A DNA stretch of 64,000 bases from Megamerina dolium (GCA_963854835.1 OY978525.1:63583855-63647854); one strand, 5' to 3'. Numbered from the stretch's first letter, positions 11,535 to 23,803 are shown. Numbers and translations are program-made. Notes: generated by a model not told the origin, from the letters alone.

Positions 11535-12182
11535 ATGTCTGTAATACCAACTAAATACTACAAAAAACATATACTAAAATATAGAGATGTAGTGGACGAT
11601 TTGTGTAGAGTATGCAGGAAACATGGAGAAACAATAGAACATATCATCTCTGGTTGCACGCCACTAGCTCAAACCGAATACACCCGAAGACATAATAATG
11701 TGGTGAAGATTGTCCACCAGGCCTTGCTAGGCAAATACAAGTTTGAAACATCGTACACACCGTATTATAAATACGATCCAACAGCAGTAGCAGAAAATGC
11801 GAACGCTTTTGTATAATTCGACCGCATCATTTACACAGAACACACAAATCAGCATAACCGCCCCGACATTACAGTCATAGACAAAAGTAGAAGAATCGGC
11901 ATTATGATTGATGTTGGTGTTCCAAATACAAGTAATTTGAAGAAGTGGTATCTGGAGAAAAAACGAAAGTATGCAGAATTTGCCGTGAAAGTTAGAAAAA
12001 ATTGGAACTTATCGCAAGTACAAAAAGTGCCAGTAGTAATGAGTGCAGAAGGATCAGCATTTAAAGAATTAAAGTCAGACATTAGTATGCTAGGTTTAAG
12101 AGAAAATATAATTGACAAAATACAAAAATCAATAATTATCGATACCTGTCATATTGTAAGAAAAAATTTGAATATTAATTAA
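11535..12182 (+). pseudogene. R4L-1 CCHC finger and restriction-like endonuclease
   Basis: Two frames. 11535-11816 has CRVCRKHGETIEHIISGC (C-X2-C-X8-H-X4-C). The second begins upstream of 11904 and contains RPDITVIDKSRRIGIMIDVG, i.e. R-P-D followed by 14 residues and Asp, the RLE catalytic signature, then the conserved tail VPVVMSAEGSAF and DTCHIVRKNLN. The RLE nicks target DNA for target-primed reverse transcription. A frame break separates finger and nuclease near 11816-11850. Confidence 0.85.
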
Positions 12183-12270
12183 TTAAGTAGTATACATATT
12201 TATTCTGTAATAGACTAAGGTCTGCAGAATACAAGTATATGTCATTTGTACCTGTAACAGAGAATAAACT

Positions 12271-12309
12271 GAATAAAATAACAATAATAATAATAAAATA
12301 ATAATAATT
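12271..12309 (+). repeat. TAA-repeat tail of R4L-1
   Basis: Run of aataataataa-type trinucleotides directly after the last coding sequence and a short 3' UTR. Dong-type elements are known for ending in and inserting at TAA repeats. Confidence 0.75.
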
Positions 12310-12463
12310 TGATATACAAAAAGCAGCTTCTAAGATACTTTGTAAATGTTGTAAATCACAGCATATATTTAAATAAGGATTTACTAAATCAGATGTGTAT
12401 TATGGCATTGGAAATTACTCCCTTACGGGATGAAATATAGAGAAAATAATAATAATATAACAC

Positions 12464-12650
12464 TACAACTTCTACCCGCAATTTAACACCCAACGGGGTT
12501 TCCGACAAGATGATTCATTATCGTGCGACTTGTTTAATCTTATTATGGAGAAAATAATACGAGCTGTTGATCTACGACACAATGGCACTATCTCCAACAA
12601 AAGTGTCATGCTGTTAGCGTATGCCGACGATATTGACATAATCGGCATGA
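12464..12650 (+). mobile_element. RTE-B: RT motif-C fragment
   Basis: Short piece of the RTE family. It runs from the RT stretch corresponding to DDSLSCDLFNLIMEKII to LLAYADDIDIIGM, then breaks off where mariner-1 begins. Both catalytic aspartates (ADD) are present, but only about 60 residues of the protein remain. Confidence 0.85.
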
Positions 12651-13300
12651 GAAGTCCCAGTCCAACGAATATTAAAGCCGAACTAGTTTCTACTCTGGGG
12701 GAGTCTGCTCCTTCGTACGAGCTCCCAAGACGAGCACCGTAATGGTCAACCAATTGAGGTGGCTACGCCAGAAACGGTTAAGAAAATCCACAAAATGATA
12801 TTGGATGATCGGTGGCTGAAAGTGCGTGAGCTAGGTGAAATTACAGACATTTCGAAAATTGCTATACATCGAATATTGACCGAAAATTTGGAGATGAAAA
12901 AGCTGGGTGCAAGATGGGTGCCGTGTTTGCTCACAATAGAACAAAAACACCAGTCCACACATCCGCTATTGCGATGGCCAAAATGAATGAGTTAAAGCTC
13001 GAATTTCTTCATTACGCACCTTATTCGCCAGATTTAGCTCCTTCGGATTATTGTCTATTTCCAAATTTAAAAAAATGGCTTGGTGATAGAAGATTTGCAA
13101 ACAATGAATAGGTGGAGTCTGCGGTATATGGCTATTTTAATGAGCTAGACAGTTCATATTACAAATAGGGTATCGAAACTATAGAATATCGCTGGGAAAA
13201 GTGTATAGAGCTAAAAGGAGATTAAGTTGAGAAATAAAGAAAATTTTTCCCAAATTTGTTGTTTTCTTTGTTAGGTAGGGTAGTTCTGGGACCTCCCTCG
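12651..13300 (+). mobile_element. Mariner-1: internally deleted mariner
   Basis: Transposase remnant: GESAPSY near 12700, EVATPETVKKIHKMILDDRW (12755 on), KKLGARWVPCLLTIEQKH, then a jump to YSPDLAPSDYCLFPNLKKW (13020-13080). The stretch carrying the first two catalytic aspartates is deleted; the third (APSDY) remains. The right end ctccctcg followed by TA at 13301-13302 matches the end of mariner-2 (ccctcg-TA at 25.26 kb), so both belong to one family. The left end is truncated against RTE-B. A stop interrupts the C-terminus (ANNE-stop). Confidence 0.85.
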
Positions 13301-13302
13301 TA

Positions 13303-14220
13303 TATATATCGGCAGTAAGTCTGTATTGTGTTCCCGAAATCTACAGCAATCTTAGTTTCTTGCTTCTCTTGTGAAAACTATCCAATGGGTACAATCGCAG
13401 TTTTAATATTTTCAGCAGTAAGAATAAGTATTTTAGGTTCAGCAGCAGGTACATAATACCATGAGCACAGACTTAGGTAAAGAGGTTTGGATTCGAGACA
13501 GGACTTTACAGACTTTACATATTTATATCGATATACGATATTTATGTCAAAAAAGAGGACACTGTTCGAAGTATTAAATAAATTTTCTAATAAGCAAGGC
13601 ATGCAATCCTGTGATTTGAGAACTCAACGCAGGGTTGATAAAAATTGGCAAGCAGTATTTCTGTCAGTATTGCTGTTCAGAATACTGGTTTTGGTTTATC
13701 CACAATCAGTCACATTTCACCTTTAAATCGTTGCTTAATTTCCTTACATTGGTGATTAATATTTATCTTATCTTCTGAGCTCCTAAGCTCTCATTTCTTA
13801 ACTTCAAAAACCAGTGTAAACAACGAATCCACGCATGAAGAGCAGATAAATCAAAGCCAAGGTGTTCTTCCTTTCTATGATTTAGTCTAATTGAGGAATA
13901 GTGCACGAAAGAAAAAATTCTTTTATATGGATACATTAACATTATTTTATTACATTATTTTATTAAAATTAGCACTTAGCTCCAGAAATCATGTCCAACT
14001 TCTGATATTTTTACAAAATTACAAGTATACACAATGTTATTTATTCAAATGTAAAGAAACTGTCGTACAGGATCGACTGATTTATTTTTACAATTAATTT
14101 AGGCCTATTTACTCATCGTGGTACTTTGTGAGGGAGTGTGTCAGATAGAAAAAATATTAAAAACATACGTTTTGAGGTATTGTTAACAATAGCCCAATAC
14201 CTATTTTTGAATTTTTAAAC
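13303..14220. other. Unassigned spacer
   Basis: About 0.9 kb without a recognisable element. Short open frames on both strands (for example 13378-13602 minus) have no motif I know and look like chance. Confidence 0.5.
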
Positions 14221-15690
14221 ATGAATTTTGTCCACCTAGCTTGTACTAACGAAACACTGTGCGACGGCATCATTCGACCTTCGAGGTCACCATACAACTC
14301 TCCTCTGTGGGTAGTGCCTAAGAAAGCAGACTCATCTGTGAAAAACAGATATCGATTAGCGGTAGATTATAGAAAGCTAAATTACAATTGTCAACAAGTA
14401 TTCAATACCAGAAATAAATGAAGTATTGGAAATATGAGCACATACGCCTGTCGTTCGTACTCAAAAACGTCCCATTAAGTTTCCAAAGGGCTTTAGATCA
14501 TATTTTCCGTGAACATATCAGCAAAATATACTATGTCTCCATTGATGACATCACCATCTTTGGTAAAGACCGGAAATCGCATCTTAAAAATTTAGAGGAA
14601 TTTTCCAAACATTGGAAAAAGCTAACATAAAATACCAGCAAACAAAAATATTCAGACAAAGGAATTACCCCATACCACAAACATTAATGGATCTTCGATT
14701 CTTTCTAGGACTATCTGGATATTATTCACGATTCGTTAGGGATTATGCGAAACTCCCAAAACTTTTGTCTTCTCTCTTAAGAGTAGAAGACGGACACGTA
14801 TCCAAAAATCTTTCGAATAAAAAAACAATAAAACTCTACGGTGAAGCTGTTGAAGAATTCGAGAAAATAAAGGTATCACTAATCACTGAAATAGTACTAC
14901 TTAAATACCGAGATTATAATGAGCTGTAATGTCACAAGATGATAGGCTAATAACTTTCATAGCAAAGGTACTAAGCAAGTCAGAGGAACATTATACAACC
15001 AATGAGAAGGAAATTTTAGCGATCTTTTGGTACCTTAAAACACTGAGCAATTATGTTTATGGCTAAAAAAATTATTTACCAGCCATCAGCCACTGACTCA
15101 TTCTCACAGCAATGAAAATAATAGTAATAAAATTAAACAATGTAAGTCAATGGAAGTCAAGTCAAGAATACAATTATACATTGCAATATAAACCAGGTCG
15201 CAGGTGAACTTTCACGACCACCCCAGATCAGCTCCTTGACAGGAACTGTGAATAGTAATGAAAGTTGCACACATACTTTAGGATCGATAACTGTGGCTCC
15301 TATAAATGTCTTTAAGAATCAAATATTTTTGAATTCCGAACCAATTTCTTCATACAGATTAAATATAATTTTTGCCACTTTATTTTCCAAAAATAGAATC
15401 GAAAACAGACTCAATAATAAAACAGTGCAAAATCTGTAAAACACAGAAATATGAGAGATCCCATATTACAACCCACTCTAAATCCAGAATATCCTGGACA
15501 GGTCGTACATTTAGATATTTACTATACCAATGACAGAGTAATCTTAACTGCAGTTGATAAGTTTCCTCAGTACGCGCAAGCGAAATTAATCAGATCAAGA
15601 GATACACAATATATTAAAGAAACACTAAGAGAACTTTTCGTCAACGAAAAATCACTAGGATCAGCTTCAATACTATAACTTTTAAAAGAC
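14221..15690 (+). mobile_element. Gypsy-1: gypsy-type LTR retrotransposon pol fragment
   Basis: Decayed Ty3/gypsy pol. RT fingers [20 protein letters not shown] and [12 protein letters not shown] (14260-14385), a gap, then motif C region YYVSIDDITIFGKD (14530-14570). RNase H connection DLRFFLGLSGYYSRF (14690-14735) and RNase H remnant LAIFWYLKTLSNYVYG (15020-15065) follow. The integrase core GQVVHLDIYYTNDRVILTAV is at 15499-15555. The integrase wording resembles the insect errantivirus (gypsy) group. No LTR, gag or env was found on either side. Multiple frameshifts and stops; inactive. Confidence 0.82.
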
Positions 15691-15694
15691 CAAT

Positions 15695-17909
15695 TTGGCA
15701 TTTAAATATTTAAATGTCCACAAGCCATGCTGAGATTCCTGAGGGGAAAATATGTTTTGAATTGGTTCTGAAAGCAGCAGTAAAAGCGAAATAGAATGGC
15801 TGATAGGCGTTTGCTACGAATGTAGCATACGCACTTGTCGATAATTCCAAGAATATGAATCGTTGCTATTACTACTTTTATCACAGATTTCCTCTTTTTC
15901 GTGTTTACTACATCCATATCCATGTCGTCACATTTTTCATTTGGCCATTTATGAATGGATTCTGAGATTCTGGTTCAGTATACCAAATTGAATAGATCAG
16001 TTCTTCTACAGTACTACCTCTAGACACGATATCAGCTGGATTACTGAGTGTCGGTACGTGTGTTCAATATGCATCAGCTGTTAATTCCTGTATTTCAGAC
16101 ACCCTCATACCGACTAACGGAAAAATGTAGCTGTGTGAGTTTTCATCCAGTGTAGTAGAATCTGGAAATCTGCCCAAAGAAACACATAAATGTTATAGCT
16201 GTCGAAGATTGGTTTAATTTTACGATAAAGTCGTGCTAAAAGGAGTGCACCGCATAGTTTAAGTTTTAGGAGTGATTGCTTCTTGATTAGCGCAACTCTC
16301 GATTTTGAAGTTAGAAGATGCCGAAGTTATTTACTGAGCGTTGCAACTATATGTGTGAATGGATGATTCCCAGAAACCATGTAACTGAATGTGTTGTATT
16401 TTAGGTAAAATGCAATATCGTGGAATGTTGATTAACTAGAGTGCGTCCAGACTAGTGAGTTATTCCATGCGCAATGCAGGTTTTGTGGAACGGACTCATC
16501 ACAGTCAAATTTAGTAACCACAACTCTTGCAAAATAATTTTAGCAATAATCACTAGAGATAAAAGACTTAATCGACCGAAAAGTATAAGCAGCATAAAAA
16601 GCTCACTTTGAAGCGTTGGAACAACCATTTGGATTTGGTTTAGCGACTTTTGTGATGTTGTTCTAGAGGACGCGTCAAAAATAACCCTCAATTTCGTCGA
16701 TATGCTTGTAGGATTTAATACACAATGGTGTGGGATGTAGTAGTGAGGTTCACTTAAGATTATATTATACACGACTCTCATAAACCAAGCTCTAATACTC
16801 GTCCATAATTTCAATATATTGTGCCTTACGCTCTGGCGAGCGAGATAATCGAGGTTCTTGTTCTATGTAAAACCGTTGTATACGAATTCTCCCAAACAAG
16901 CGGGATCTTCCTTGAATGGCAATCTAACAACAATACTTCCTTTATGATTACATAAAACTGTATCAGTGTACAAACGATCACAACTGTATTGCTCAGGACT
17001 CTATACATCAACAGAGGTACCTCTTCCAGCTCCATAAAAGTTCCAATTTACTATGTAAGGAATTATCACATGCAAGCAAGCATGAAGACATATGCTCGGC
17101 GGGAGGTCTGTGGTATCAACCTGATACGACTCAACCTATCAATGTCTTTTGTAGTACTGGCAGGTTTTCGTAGAGTCGAATCTGGGTGGAATGTTCCAAG
17201 ATGCGATATTAATTTCTATTTCTGGCTCATATCCAATATGAGATGTTACTGCTGCTTCCCATAACCTTGATGGCTTGAAGCTTACGAGATGCCCAAACCA
17301 GTGAGGAATATCTGGGTGCAGAATTTTCTATCGAATTATTACGATGGAGCAGGATATGATGTTGTTGTGAACAAATCTTACACCGATGAGAAGATGGCAG
17401 GTTGTGATTTGTTGGCCTTTTGCAAGATAATTAATGCAAAGGCCTAGCTAGCAATATCAAACGCTTTAGATCGCTCACAATTATGAATTTTATGAGTTGC
17501 GTTTGAGCACAAAAAACATATTCTTATATTCAGAATATTTATCACAGAACGAAGGCAACTTTAGTTGGGGTAACTTCGACTTTTGAATAGGCATAATATA
17601 GGTAGTATCTGCGAGTGTTGCGTTCCTATAAATCTCTAAGTTGTCGTCAGAATCCAGTTTCTGAATGTTCGTTTGGATTGTGAGGATTTGTTGAAAATGA
17701 AACTCGAGTATGTCCAAGTGACATTTTAAATCGGCCATAGAAAGAACATTTTCTTCCCCCCGCTCACTGCCATTGATTATATTTTTGATTCTCGTGATAC
17801 TCTTCTTAGTGTTAGCACACTGCTGTTTCAACTCCTCCAAAGTCTTGGTTGAGTGTGAATTTGATTGTACAACTAAAGAATGAATGTTAAGACAATTAAA
17901 GTGAATCAT
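15695..17909 (-). mobile_element. BEL/Pao LTR retrotransposon, internal region
   Basis: Read right to left. Gag-like start at 17909-17490 (LEELKQQCANTKKSITRIKN and KLPQLKLPSFCDKYSEYK, the Pao gag signature). Then a decayed middle and the RT region 16814-16452 with YYIPHHCVLNPTSISTKLRV and FDASSRTTSQKSLNQ, hallmarks of BEL/Pao RT. The RNase H to integrase junction NPADIVSRGSTVEELIYS lies near 16060-16000, and a last piece is at 15923-15702. Frames change repeatedly. The left end is lost where the gypsy-1 fragment stops. Confidence 0.85.
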
Positions 17910-17980
17910 AGTTTAGTGCAAGAATGCCAAATTCTACAATTGGCAAATGGAATTTAGGGGTAACAGCAACAAAGTGACGA

Positions 17981-18233
17981 TGTTTCCAATTTCAATTGGC
18001 GCGGTAAGGCGAAAATACGGCGTAGGTTGCGGATGTAATGTTCAATAGAGTTTATTATAGGAAAGGTAGAACGACAAGTAGCTAAGCGACGTCGGAGATA
18101 TTTCCCTTTTCCCTTTCCTCCTATTCTCAAAGAAGTTCGGAAAGGGAGAATTTTTCATGCGGAAGAAGTAGGCATCACTAATACATAAAATGGCGAGAAA
18201 GCGGCGGCTTTCTCGAGAATTATTCCGCTAACA
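17981..18233 (-). repeat. Possible 5' LTR of the BEL element
   Basis: Upstream of the BEL gag on the minus strand lies a segment beginning tgttagcggaataattctcg (18233 leftwards) and ending ...ttggaaaca (17981), i.e. TG...CA bounds, with a cctataataaactc stretch inside that could hold the poly(A) signal. Position and bounds fit an LTR, but there is no second copy in the window and no clear primer-binding site, so this is tentative. Confidence 0.35.
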
Positions 18234-18387
18234 TTATTGAAGGGAGAAGCATGAGAAAATACAAGTTTTATTTTAATATTTATATTCTATTAAGAATAAT
18301 TTCATGAAATACTTGATTTTAAGTCCAAAACAAAGAGTAAGCACCAGCTAAACACCTTCTAAGCTGGATGAAAGCTAATCTTGGCAT

Positions 18388-19047
18388 TGCGCGCGGATTT
18401 TATAGAGAAAAAATAGTGAAATTTTGGCAAAATGTTGAAACGGAGCTAAATTCCGTGGGATCTCCAGTAATAAATATTAGGGAGTGGAAAAGGTATTTAT
18501 AAGTAGTTGTGAAGTCTCAATACTATTGCTTTATAAATTTTGGGTATGGGTCGACCAAAAAAAATATGTCCGCCAAAAAGCAGCGCAAAATTTTAAATCA
18601 CAAAAAGGCTTTGGCGGAGGGCCTAATACTCTGCAAAAATTTGCCTCCCTTGAACAGGTGATTTATGACCTCATCGTCATAAAGAAGTCTGTCGAAGGAG
18701 AGACTACTAGCGTATTTGGACTATAAACTGCAATAAACGTAAGCCTCTAAGCTCCAACGCAAATTCAGGATGTGCCAATGATTATGCTAGACAACTATAC
18801 TCAAATGCATACAAGCCATTCGCCCATTGCGTTTGAAACTTTCGAAAAAGCCGCAAAAAGGAAACTAACGGCTAAAAATTACAAAAGGTATTCTTCCGAT
18901 GCCCTTACTGAAGAAATTAATATCCAACGAGATATAGGTGAGACTTTTAAATCTGTGGCAGAGGATTTAAAAGAGCAAACTCAAGTCACGAAAAAAATCT
19001 ATAAATCCCTGGACAGATTATACGATATGCAGAAAATGCATAAATAA
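18388..19047 (+). pseudogene. Harbinger accessory protein (Myb/SANT-like DNA-binding), broken
   Basis: Remnant of the second protein of PIF/Harbinger elements, a Myb/SANT-like DNA-binding partner that brings the transposase to the ends. Pieces: IARGFYREKIVKFWQ (about 18393), WVDQKKYVRQKAAQNFKSQK with GFGGGPNTLQ (18550-18640), and a C-terminal helix-rich part 18772-19047 (YKSLDRLYDMQKM). A stop or frame change lies near 18500 and a stop at 18724. Transcription converges on the transposase gene to its right, the usual arrangement of two separate genes in Harbinger elements. Confidence 0.65.
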
Positions 19048-19169
19048 ATTGACCGAATATTACTTTTATCTTTTTCGTACTGTAGTTGTAAGCATTGAAA
19101 TGTGATACAGATTATTTCCAATATTATTTTTATTTCTTTGCGCTATATTCAAGTACTACGCAAATTTAA

Positions 19170-19990
19170 TTATGTTATTTCACTAACTTTAATGACTTCT
19201 TGAGGTGTCGATACGAATTCACCAGGATCAAAGTCAACTCTAAATTCAACACAAAGATTGTGTAAGGCATAACCCACATTAACGATTTTTGTAGCTTTTT
19301 CCGGTGAATAATGCAATTCTCTTGCTCCCAACAAGCTTCGCCATCGATTTTTAGCACCCCATTTGTACATTCTGCAACATCTTTTACCTAAGATCCAGTA
19401 ATTCGTTGAACCACTTAAATAAGCTTGCTCGAAATGAGATCTCAAACTACTAACATTCCAAATGAAGGAATCGTGGCAAGCTCCAGGATGTTATGCATCA
19501 ACATATCTAATTCTCTGGTCATGAACACATAGCTGGAAATATGATTTGTTAACCCTCATCAAATACGAAAGAATACCCTTAATATCTTACCAGTATTACA
19601 TTTAAACTGAAATTTCCTTTTCTATTATAGTATAGGTGTTTATTTTCAGTAGGAGCAATAATGTTAACATGCGTCCCATCAATGCAACCAACTACTCCGG
19701 ATATACCGTGCTTTATATAGAAAGCAAGGGCAATTTTACATTTTTCCTCTTCCGTCCAAGCAATTTTCATCCACTTCGGGAACAAATGTTTTGCAAATTC
19801 GTCCAACACTTCCGAAAATAATTTTCTGAATGTGGACTGAGGCAGAAACACACCAAAATCTTTAGCTACTTCCGTTTGGTAAAAGCCTTCAGTAAAAAAT
19901 TGTAAAGATACACTCAAATTCACCAGCGGAGAAATTGCAAATTGTTTTTTGCTGGCGGAATATTGGACGTCAAAATATCCAATACATACT
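19170..19990 (-). pseudogene. PIF/Harbinger transposase (DDE), broken
   Basis: Read right to left. QFAISPLVNLSVSLQFF near 19950, DFGVFLPQSTFRKLFSEVL (19870-19800), then GCIDGTHVNIIAPTENK (19690-19640), containing the first catalytic Asp of the DDE_4 nuclease. In a second frame come HPGACHDSFIWNVSS with the second Asp near 19480, then RSHFEQAYLSG and NVGYALHNLCVEF (19445-19170). A frameshift near 19560 separates the halves. The pairing with the Myb-like gene at 18.4-19.0 kb makes the Harbinger call firm. Confidence 0.85.
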
Positions 19991-19994
19991 GAAT

Positions 19995-21604
19995 ACAGGC
20001 TTATTCACCCTAAAGTATTTTTTAAACCTGGAGATAAATGTGGTGGTTAAAAAAGTAAATGTAAATATGAATTTGTGCTTACAAACTTTGCAATACTATT
20101 CATTTTTTGGAGGTTTTCTCTAAAATTAATTGAATTTGACTTAAATTTTCAACTTTTTCTTTTAATCGCAAATTACTTTGAAATTTTAAAAAGTGGCAGA
20201 AAAGCTGATTTTCTAAATTCGAACTTACCTCGCTTATTTCTGTTTTCCCGCGGAATTAAGAATGCCAGATTTTTATTACGCAAAAGGTATTCCCTGAGAA
20301 TATTTAGAATCGGGGTGATAATGTGACAAATACTTATGTGTAAATGCGCAATATGTAGCACTTCTCGAATATCATATCGAATAAAATGCCATAAGCAATG
20401 ACGTTAAACTATTACTAATTTGTCTTAGATGCAGCTCAGCGAATGCGAGAGCAACGAAATTTCGATTTATGTACAAGTATACATGTACTTCAATTTTCCG
20501 TAGCGCCAATTTACCGTAACCAATGTTAATGAATAAGATGTAAGTAATATTGGTACCGTTTATGGTACTGTAATTTATCCAGCGAATTTCGATGGTGAAA
20601 AATCCACCAAGAACATTGGGCGCCAGAAAATCTAGGATCAAGCAGGTTTTTGCTTGACTACGCTAAATGATTAAAAAAAACTAAAGAAGCAACTGCTAAA
20701 AATTAACCACTCTTGTATGCTGTCACTTATATGATGAGAAAAATTTATTTTCGTTTGTACAATGACATAAATTGAATTTATAATATTATCGACTTGTTCC
20801 CTTCGTTTATAACATACAATGACATGAGTTGAATTTATAAATCATTAGACTTTTTCCCTTTCGGGGACCAAACACCATACTTAAATTTAAGTATCATTAA
20901 GAGGCACTAATGAAACGTTATTTATTTCTGAGGGTGAATTTTTTCAAATCTTCAATGACGATTTGAGTAAGCGTTAAGTGATTCTGAATGCGGCAGATAG
21001 AGCACTATGAAAATATTTTTAAATCAATTTCGCCTTAAAATTAACTTATACACACCATGCACATCAACCACGTAAAATTAGGTTTTGTGAGAGATTTTTG
21101 CAATAACTCTGTATATGTACGATATTCACTATTCACAGGCAATTTCGCTTTTTACAAATTTCTGTTGTTTGTATGAAGTTTTAAGCTTTGGATGTTATTC
21201 TCTTGTTTTATGAGTGATTTTATGAAAAGGACGAAAATAATTGATGCATTCATGGATGGGGGTGATTCGGATAAAGGGTTTATATACACAAACATTTTCC
21301 TCACAATTATTTCCATAATATAGCTGAATTCACAGCTTACCTCAGATATAAAGATATGTACATTCGCAGTGGAATTGGTTAAAAGGGATAACCTTGACCC
21401 CCTAAAAAATTCTAATGTAACCCTTCAAAATGCTGATACCACCAGCTATTTAGATAACCGTTATAAATAGGCGGCATTGTTTAAGCTTTTCACTTACGAA
21501 CTATATTTACTATACTTACTTACTATACTTACTATATCCACCATTGCTGGATCTTGACCGAAAGAAGTAAGTATACTAACTTAAATGTTATTATACAATA
21601 ATTA
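19995..21604. other. Unassigned AT-rich region with a short tandem repeat
   Basis: No element recognised. It contains two diverged units starting acaatgacat and sharing gaatttataa and ttccctt (20759-20805 and 20817-20863, period 58 bp). The Harbinger right end should lie near 20.0-20.1 kb, but I could not identify its terminal repeat. Confidence 0.5.
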
Positions 21605-21616
21605 TTATACAATAAT
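21605..21616. repeat. Target-site duplication of SINE-1 (left copy)
   Basis: ttatacaataat, repeated exactly at 21976-21987. Confidence 0.9.
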
Positions 21617-21975
21617 GGGTGCCGTAGCTCAGTGGTTAGTGTGTTCGCCTTCTGATCTGTAGGTCGTGGTTCAATACCCGGCTGATGCATAACAAATTTT
21701 ATATCGAAAAGATTTTTCTTTCGAATGGTACCCACCTGTCGGCAAGCAATTGGCAATTCTTCCGACAGTAACAACTTGCCATGAAAAAGCTTCTAAAAAG
21801 AACTCGGTGACAAAGCTCAGAAAAAGTGATGTCACAAGTGTTCTGCCGTTCGGAACCGGCTAAAATAAGTAGGTCCATTCTAATACTGTCCAAAATTTAA
21901 GACGCACAACAGTAATAGAAGAGAAGCTCGTCCAATGAGCCCTTTGGGGCTTTAAGTGCCACATATTTATTTATT
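21617..21975 (+). mobile_element. SINE-1: full-length tRNA-derived SINE
   Basis: 359-bp SINE. The head has a pol III A box (tagctcagtggt, 21625-21636) and B box (ggttcaatacc, 21668-21678). The body includes ttgccatgaaaaagcttc and gccgttcggaaccgg, and the tail is gtgccacatatttatttatt. Perfect 12-bp target-site duplication ttatacaataat at 21605-21616 and 21976-21987. Other copies: 22.1, 23.8, 25.5, 31.2, 42.4, 44.7 and 46.9 kb. Short reading frames within it are shadows. Confidence 0.93.
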
Positions 21976-22081
21976 TTATACAATAATAAACACCCTGACG
22001 CAATTAAATAATACTGAACTGAATAATAATTGAATAATACAATTTCTTCTATTTTTTTGGATATACATACATACAACACAT

Positions 22082-22453
22082 ATAAATAAATAAAAAAATA
22101 AATATGTGGCCACATAAAGCCCCAAAGGGCTCATTGGCCGAGCTTCTCTTCCATTACTGTTGTGCGTCTTAAATTTTGGACAATATTAGAAGGGACCTAC
22201 TTATTTTAGCCGGTTCCGAACGGCAGAGCACTTGTGACATCACTTTTTCTGAGCTTTGTCACAGAGTTCTTTAAGAAGCTTTTTCATGGCAAGTTGTTAC
22301 TGTCGGAAGAATTGCCAATTGCTTGCCGACAGGTGGGTACCGTTCGAAAGAAAAATCTTATCGATATTAAATTTGTTATGCATCAGCCGGGGATTGAACC
22401 ACCGACCTACAGATCAGAAGGCGAACACACTAACCACTGAGCTACGGCACCTA
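22082..22453 (-). mobile_element. SINE-2: full-length SINE, tail-to-tail with SINE-1
   Basis: Complete copy in reverse orientation: tail (aaataaataaaaaaataaatatgtgg) at the left, B box complement near 22389-22401, A box complement ccactgagcta at 22434-22444. It has an atgtggccacat palindrome at the tail that other copies lack. No clear target-site duplication was found. With SINE-1 it forms an inverted repeat of about 350-bp arms separated by about 100 bp. Confidence 0.9.
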
Positions 22454-22459
22454 TACCAA

Positions 22460-23035
22460 GCAGAAAAAAAATGTATCGTCCATGCTTTGTTTATGAACTT
22501 TGTTTGTGGTATTAGTTTTATGATGTGAATACTAATTATTAGATAGATAAGAGATAACTAATAAATAAATTATGTTAAAAAACAAATGTTAAAAATCTAA
22601 TATACGTCTAAATATTGCTTGAAAATAAGTTTGTAATCAAGATTATTGACATGTACTTACGCGACATTCCTGTTATTATTATTCTATATTCTTAAAACTG
22701 TTTTGCAGTGGTGATGTTTGTTGGATTTATTATTTTATTTTTCGTTTTGTAGAAACACATTTTTGCATATCCTTTTTGTATCTGATATGAAGTATTAGTA
22801 AAATCTTCTTAAATACGAAGGTTTTATTTTAATGATAATATCGCGGGCTAAAAGCGTAGAAAGAGACTTGTTAACTACGTGTATTCTCAAGCAATAACAA
22901 TATAAATAACTTGTTAATAACCCAAAAATACTCGTGGCCTTTCAAGTTCTTAGCAATTTCGACAATTGTTTCACATTTAGCAATTTTACACTCTCTTATA
23001 TTCTCAATACAACACACACATAATCATACGTTGGT
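22460..23035. other. Unassigned AT-rich spacer
   Basis: No element, RNA gene or coding motif recognised between SINE-2 and the (TA)n tract. Confidence 0.5.
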
Positions 23036-23038
23036 TTT

Positions 23039-23372
<334 letters not shown>

Positions 23373-23796
23373 AAGGTAGTAAAAGGAAATCCGTTAATTT
23401 GCATTAAATTGAAGGTTTCATTTATTTAAATGGTTCCAATTGGTTTTAACTCCTGGGCAATAGAAACAGTGCTTACATGTCGGTTAGACACGACGATTTC
23501 CATTATTTTATCGATATTTTCTACAATTGGCCTTCCAGAGCGTGGTGCATTTTCAGCCGTCTGGCTTGCGTTTTCACCTTTATCGAAGAAAAACTATTAA
23601 ATATGGGGTATTTTCTCTTTACTGGTGTCCATCTTTGACGCGTGCTCAAACATTACTGAGTCAAGCAATCACAAAACTGCCTGAAAAGTTTATTTAGTAC
23701 GAAATCCTGTCTTTCTAACACAATCTAGCGTAACCTGATCGCGAGATACACATTACTAAAGCCATCTATTGGAAAAATTTCTTTTTACTACACCTA
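23373..23796 (-). mobile_element. Mariner-M1: deleted mariner, N-terminal coding only
   Basis: About 420 bp. Ends aggtagtaaaaggaaat (left) and, reversed, aggtgtagtaaaaagaaat (right), similar and both next to TA. On the minus strand the transposase N-terminus begins near 23630 (MDTSKEKIPHI, then stops), with KGENASQTA and NAPRSGRPIVENIDKIMEI (23575-23490) and VSTVSIAQELK. The coding sequence then runs straight into the left terminal region, so all catalytic residues are deleted. A non-autonomous, MITE-like derivative. Confidence 0.75.
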
Positions 23797-23803
23797 ATAT
23801 ATT

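Larger units (their letters stand above)
9485..12310 (+). mobile_element. R4L-1: R4/Dong-like LINE with restriction-like endonuclease
   Basis: Single-ORF type LINE. An N-terminal basic region (9490-10119) is followed by RT (10255-11454), a CCHC motif (about 11600-11655), a C-terminal restriction-like endonuclease (11860-12182), and a 3' tail rich in TAA repeats (12271-12309). The gene order RT, then CCHC, then PD-(X)14-D is diagnostic for RLE-type LINEs (R2, R4, NeSL, CRE groups). The TAA tail and the lack of a visible N-terminal zinc finger point to R4/Dong. A second, diverged family member lies on the minus strand at 36.5-39.2 kb next to another (TAA)n tract. Several frameshifts and internal deletions. 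Confidence 0.8.

Noticed and set aside
13378..13726. Overlapping 74- and 79-codon frames
   Set aside because: No motif, opposite strands overlapping, AT-rich context; treated as chance.
21617..21690. Possible tRNA gene (A and B boxes)
   Set aside because: Same unit repeated eight times with a 290-bp body and target duplications: it is the SINE head, not a tRNA gene.
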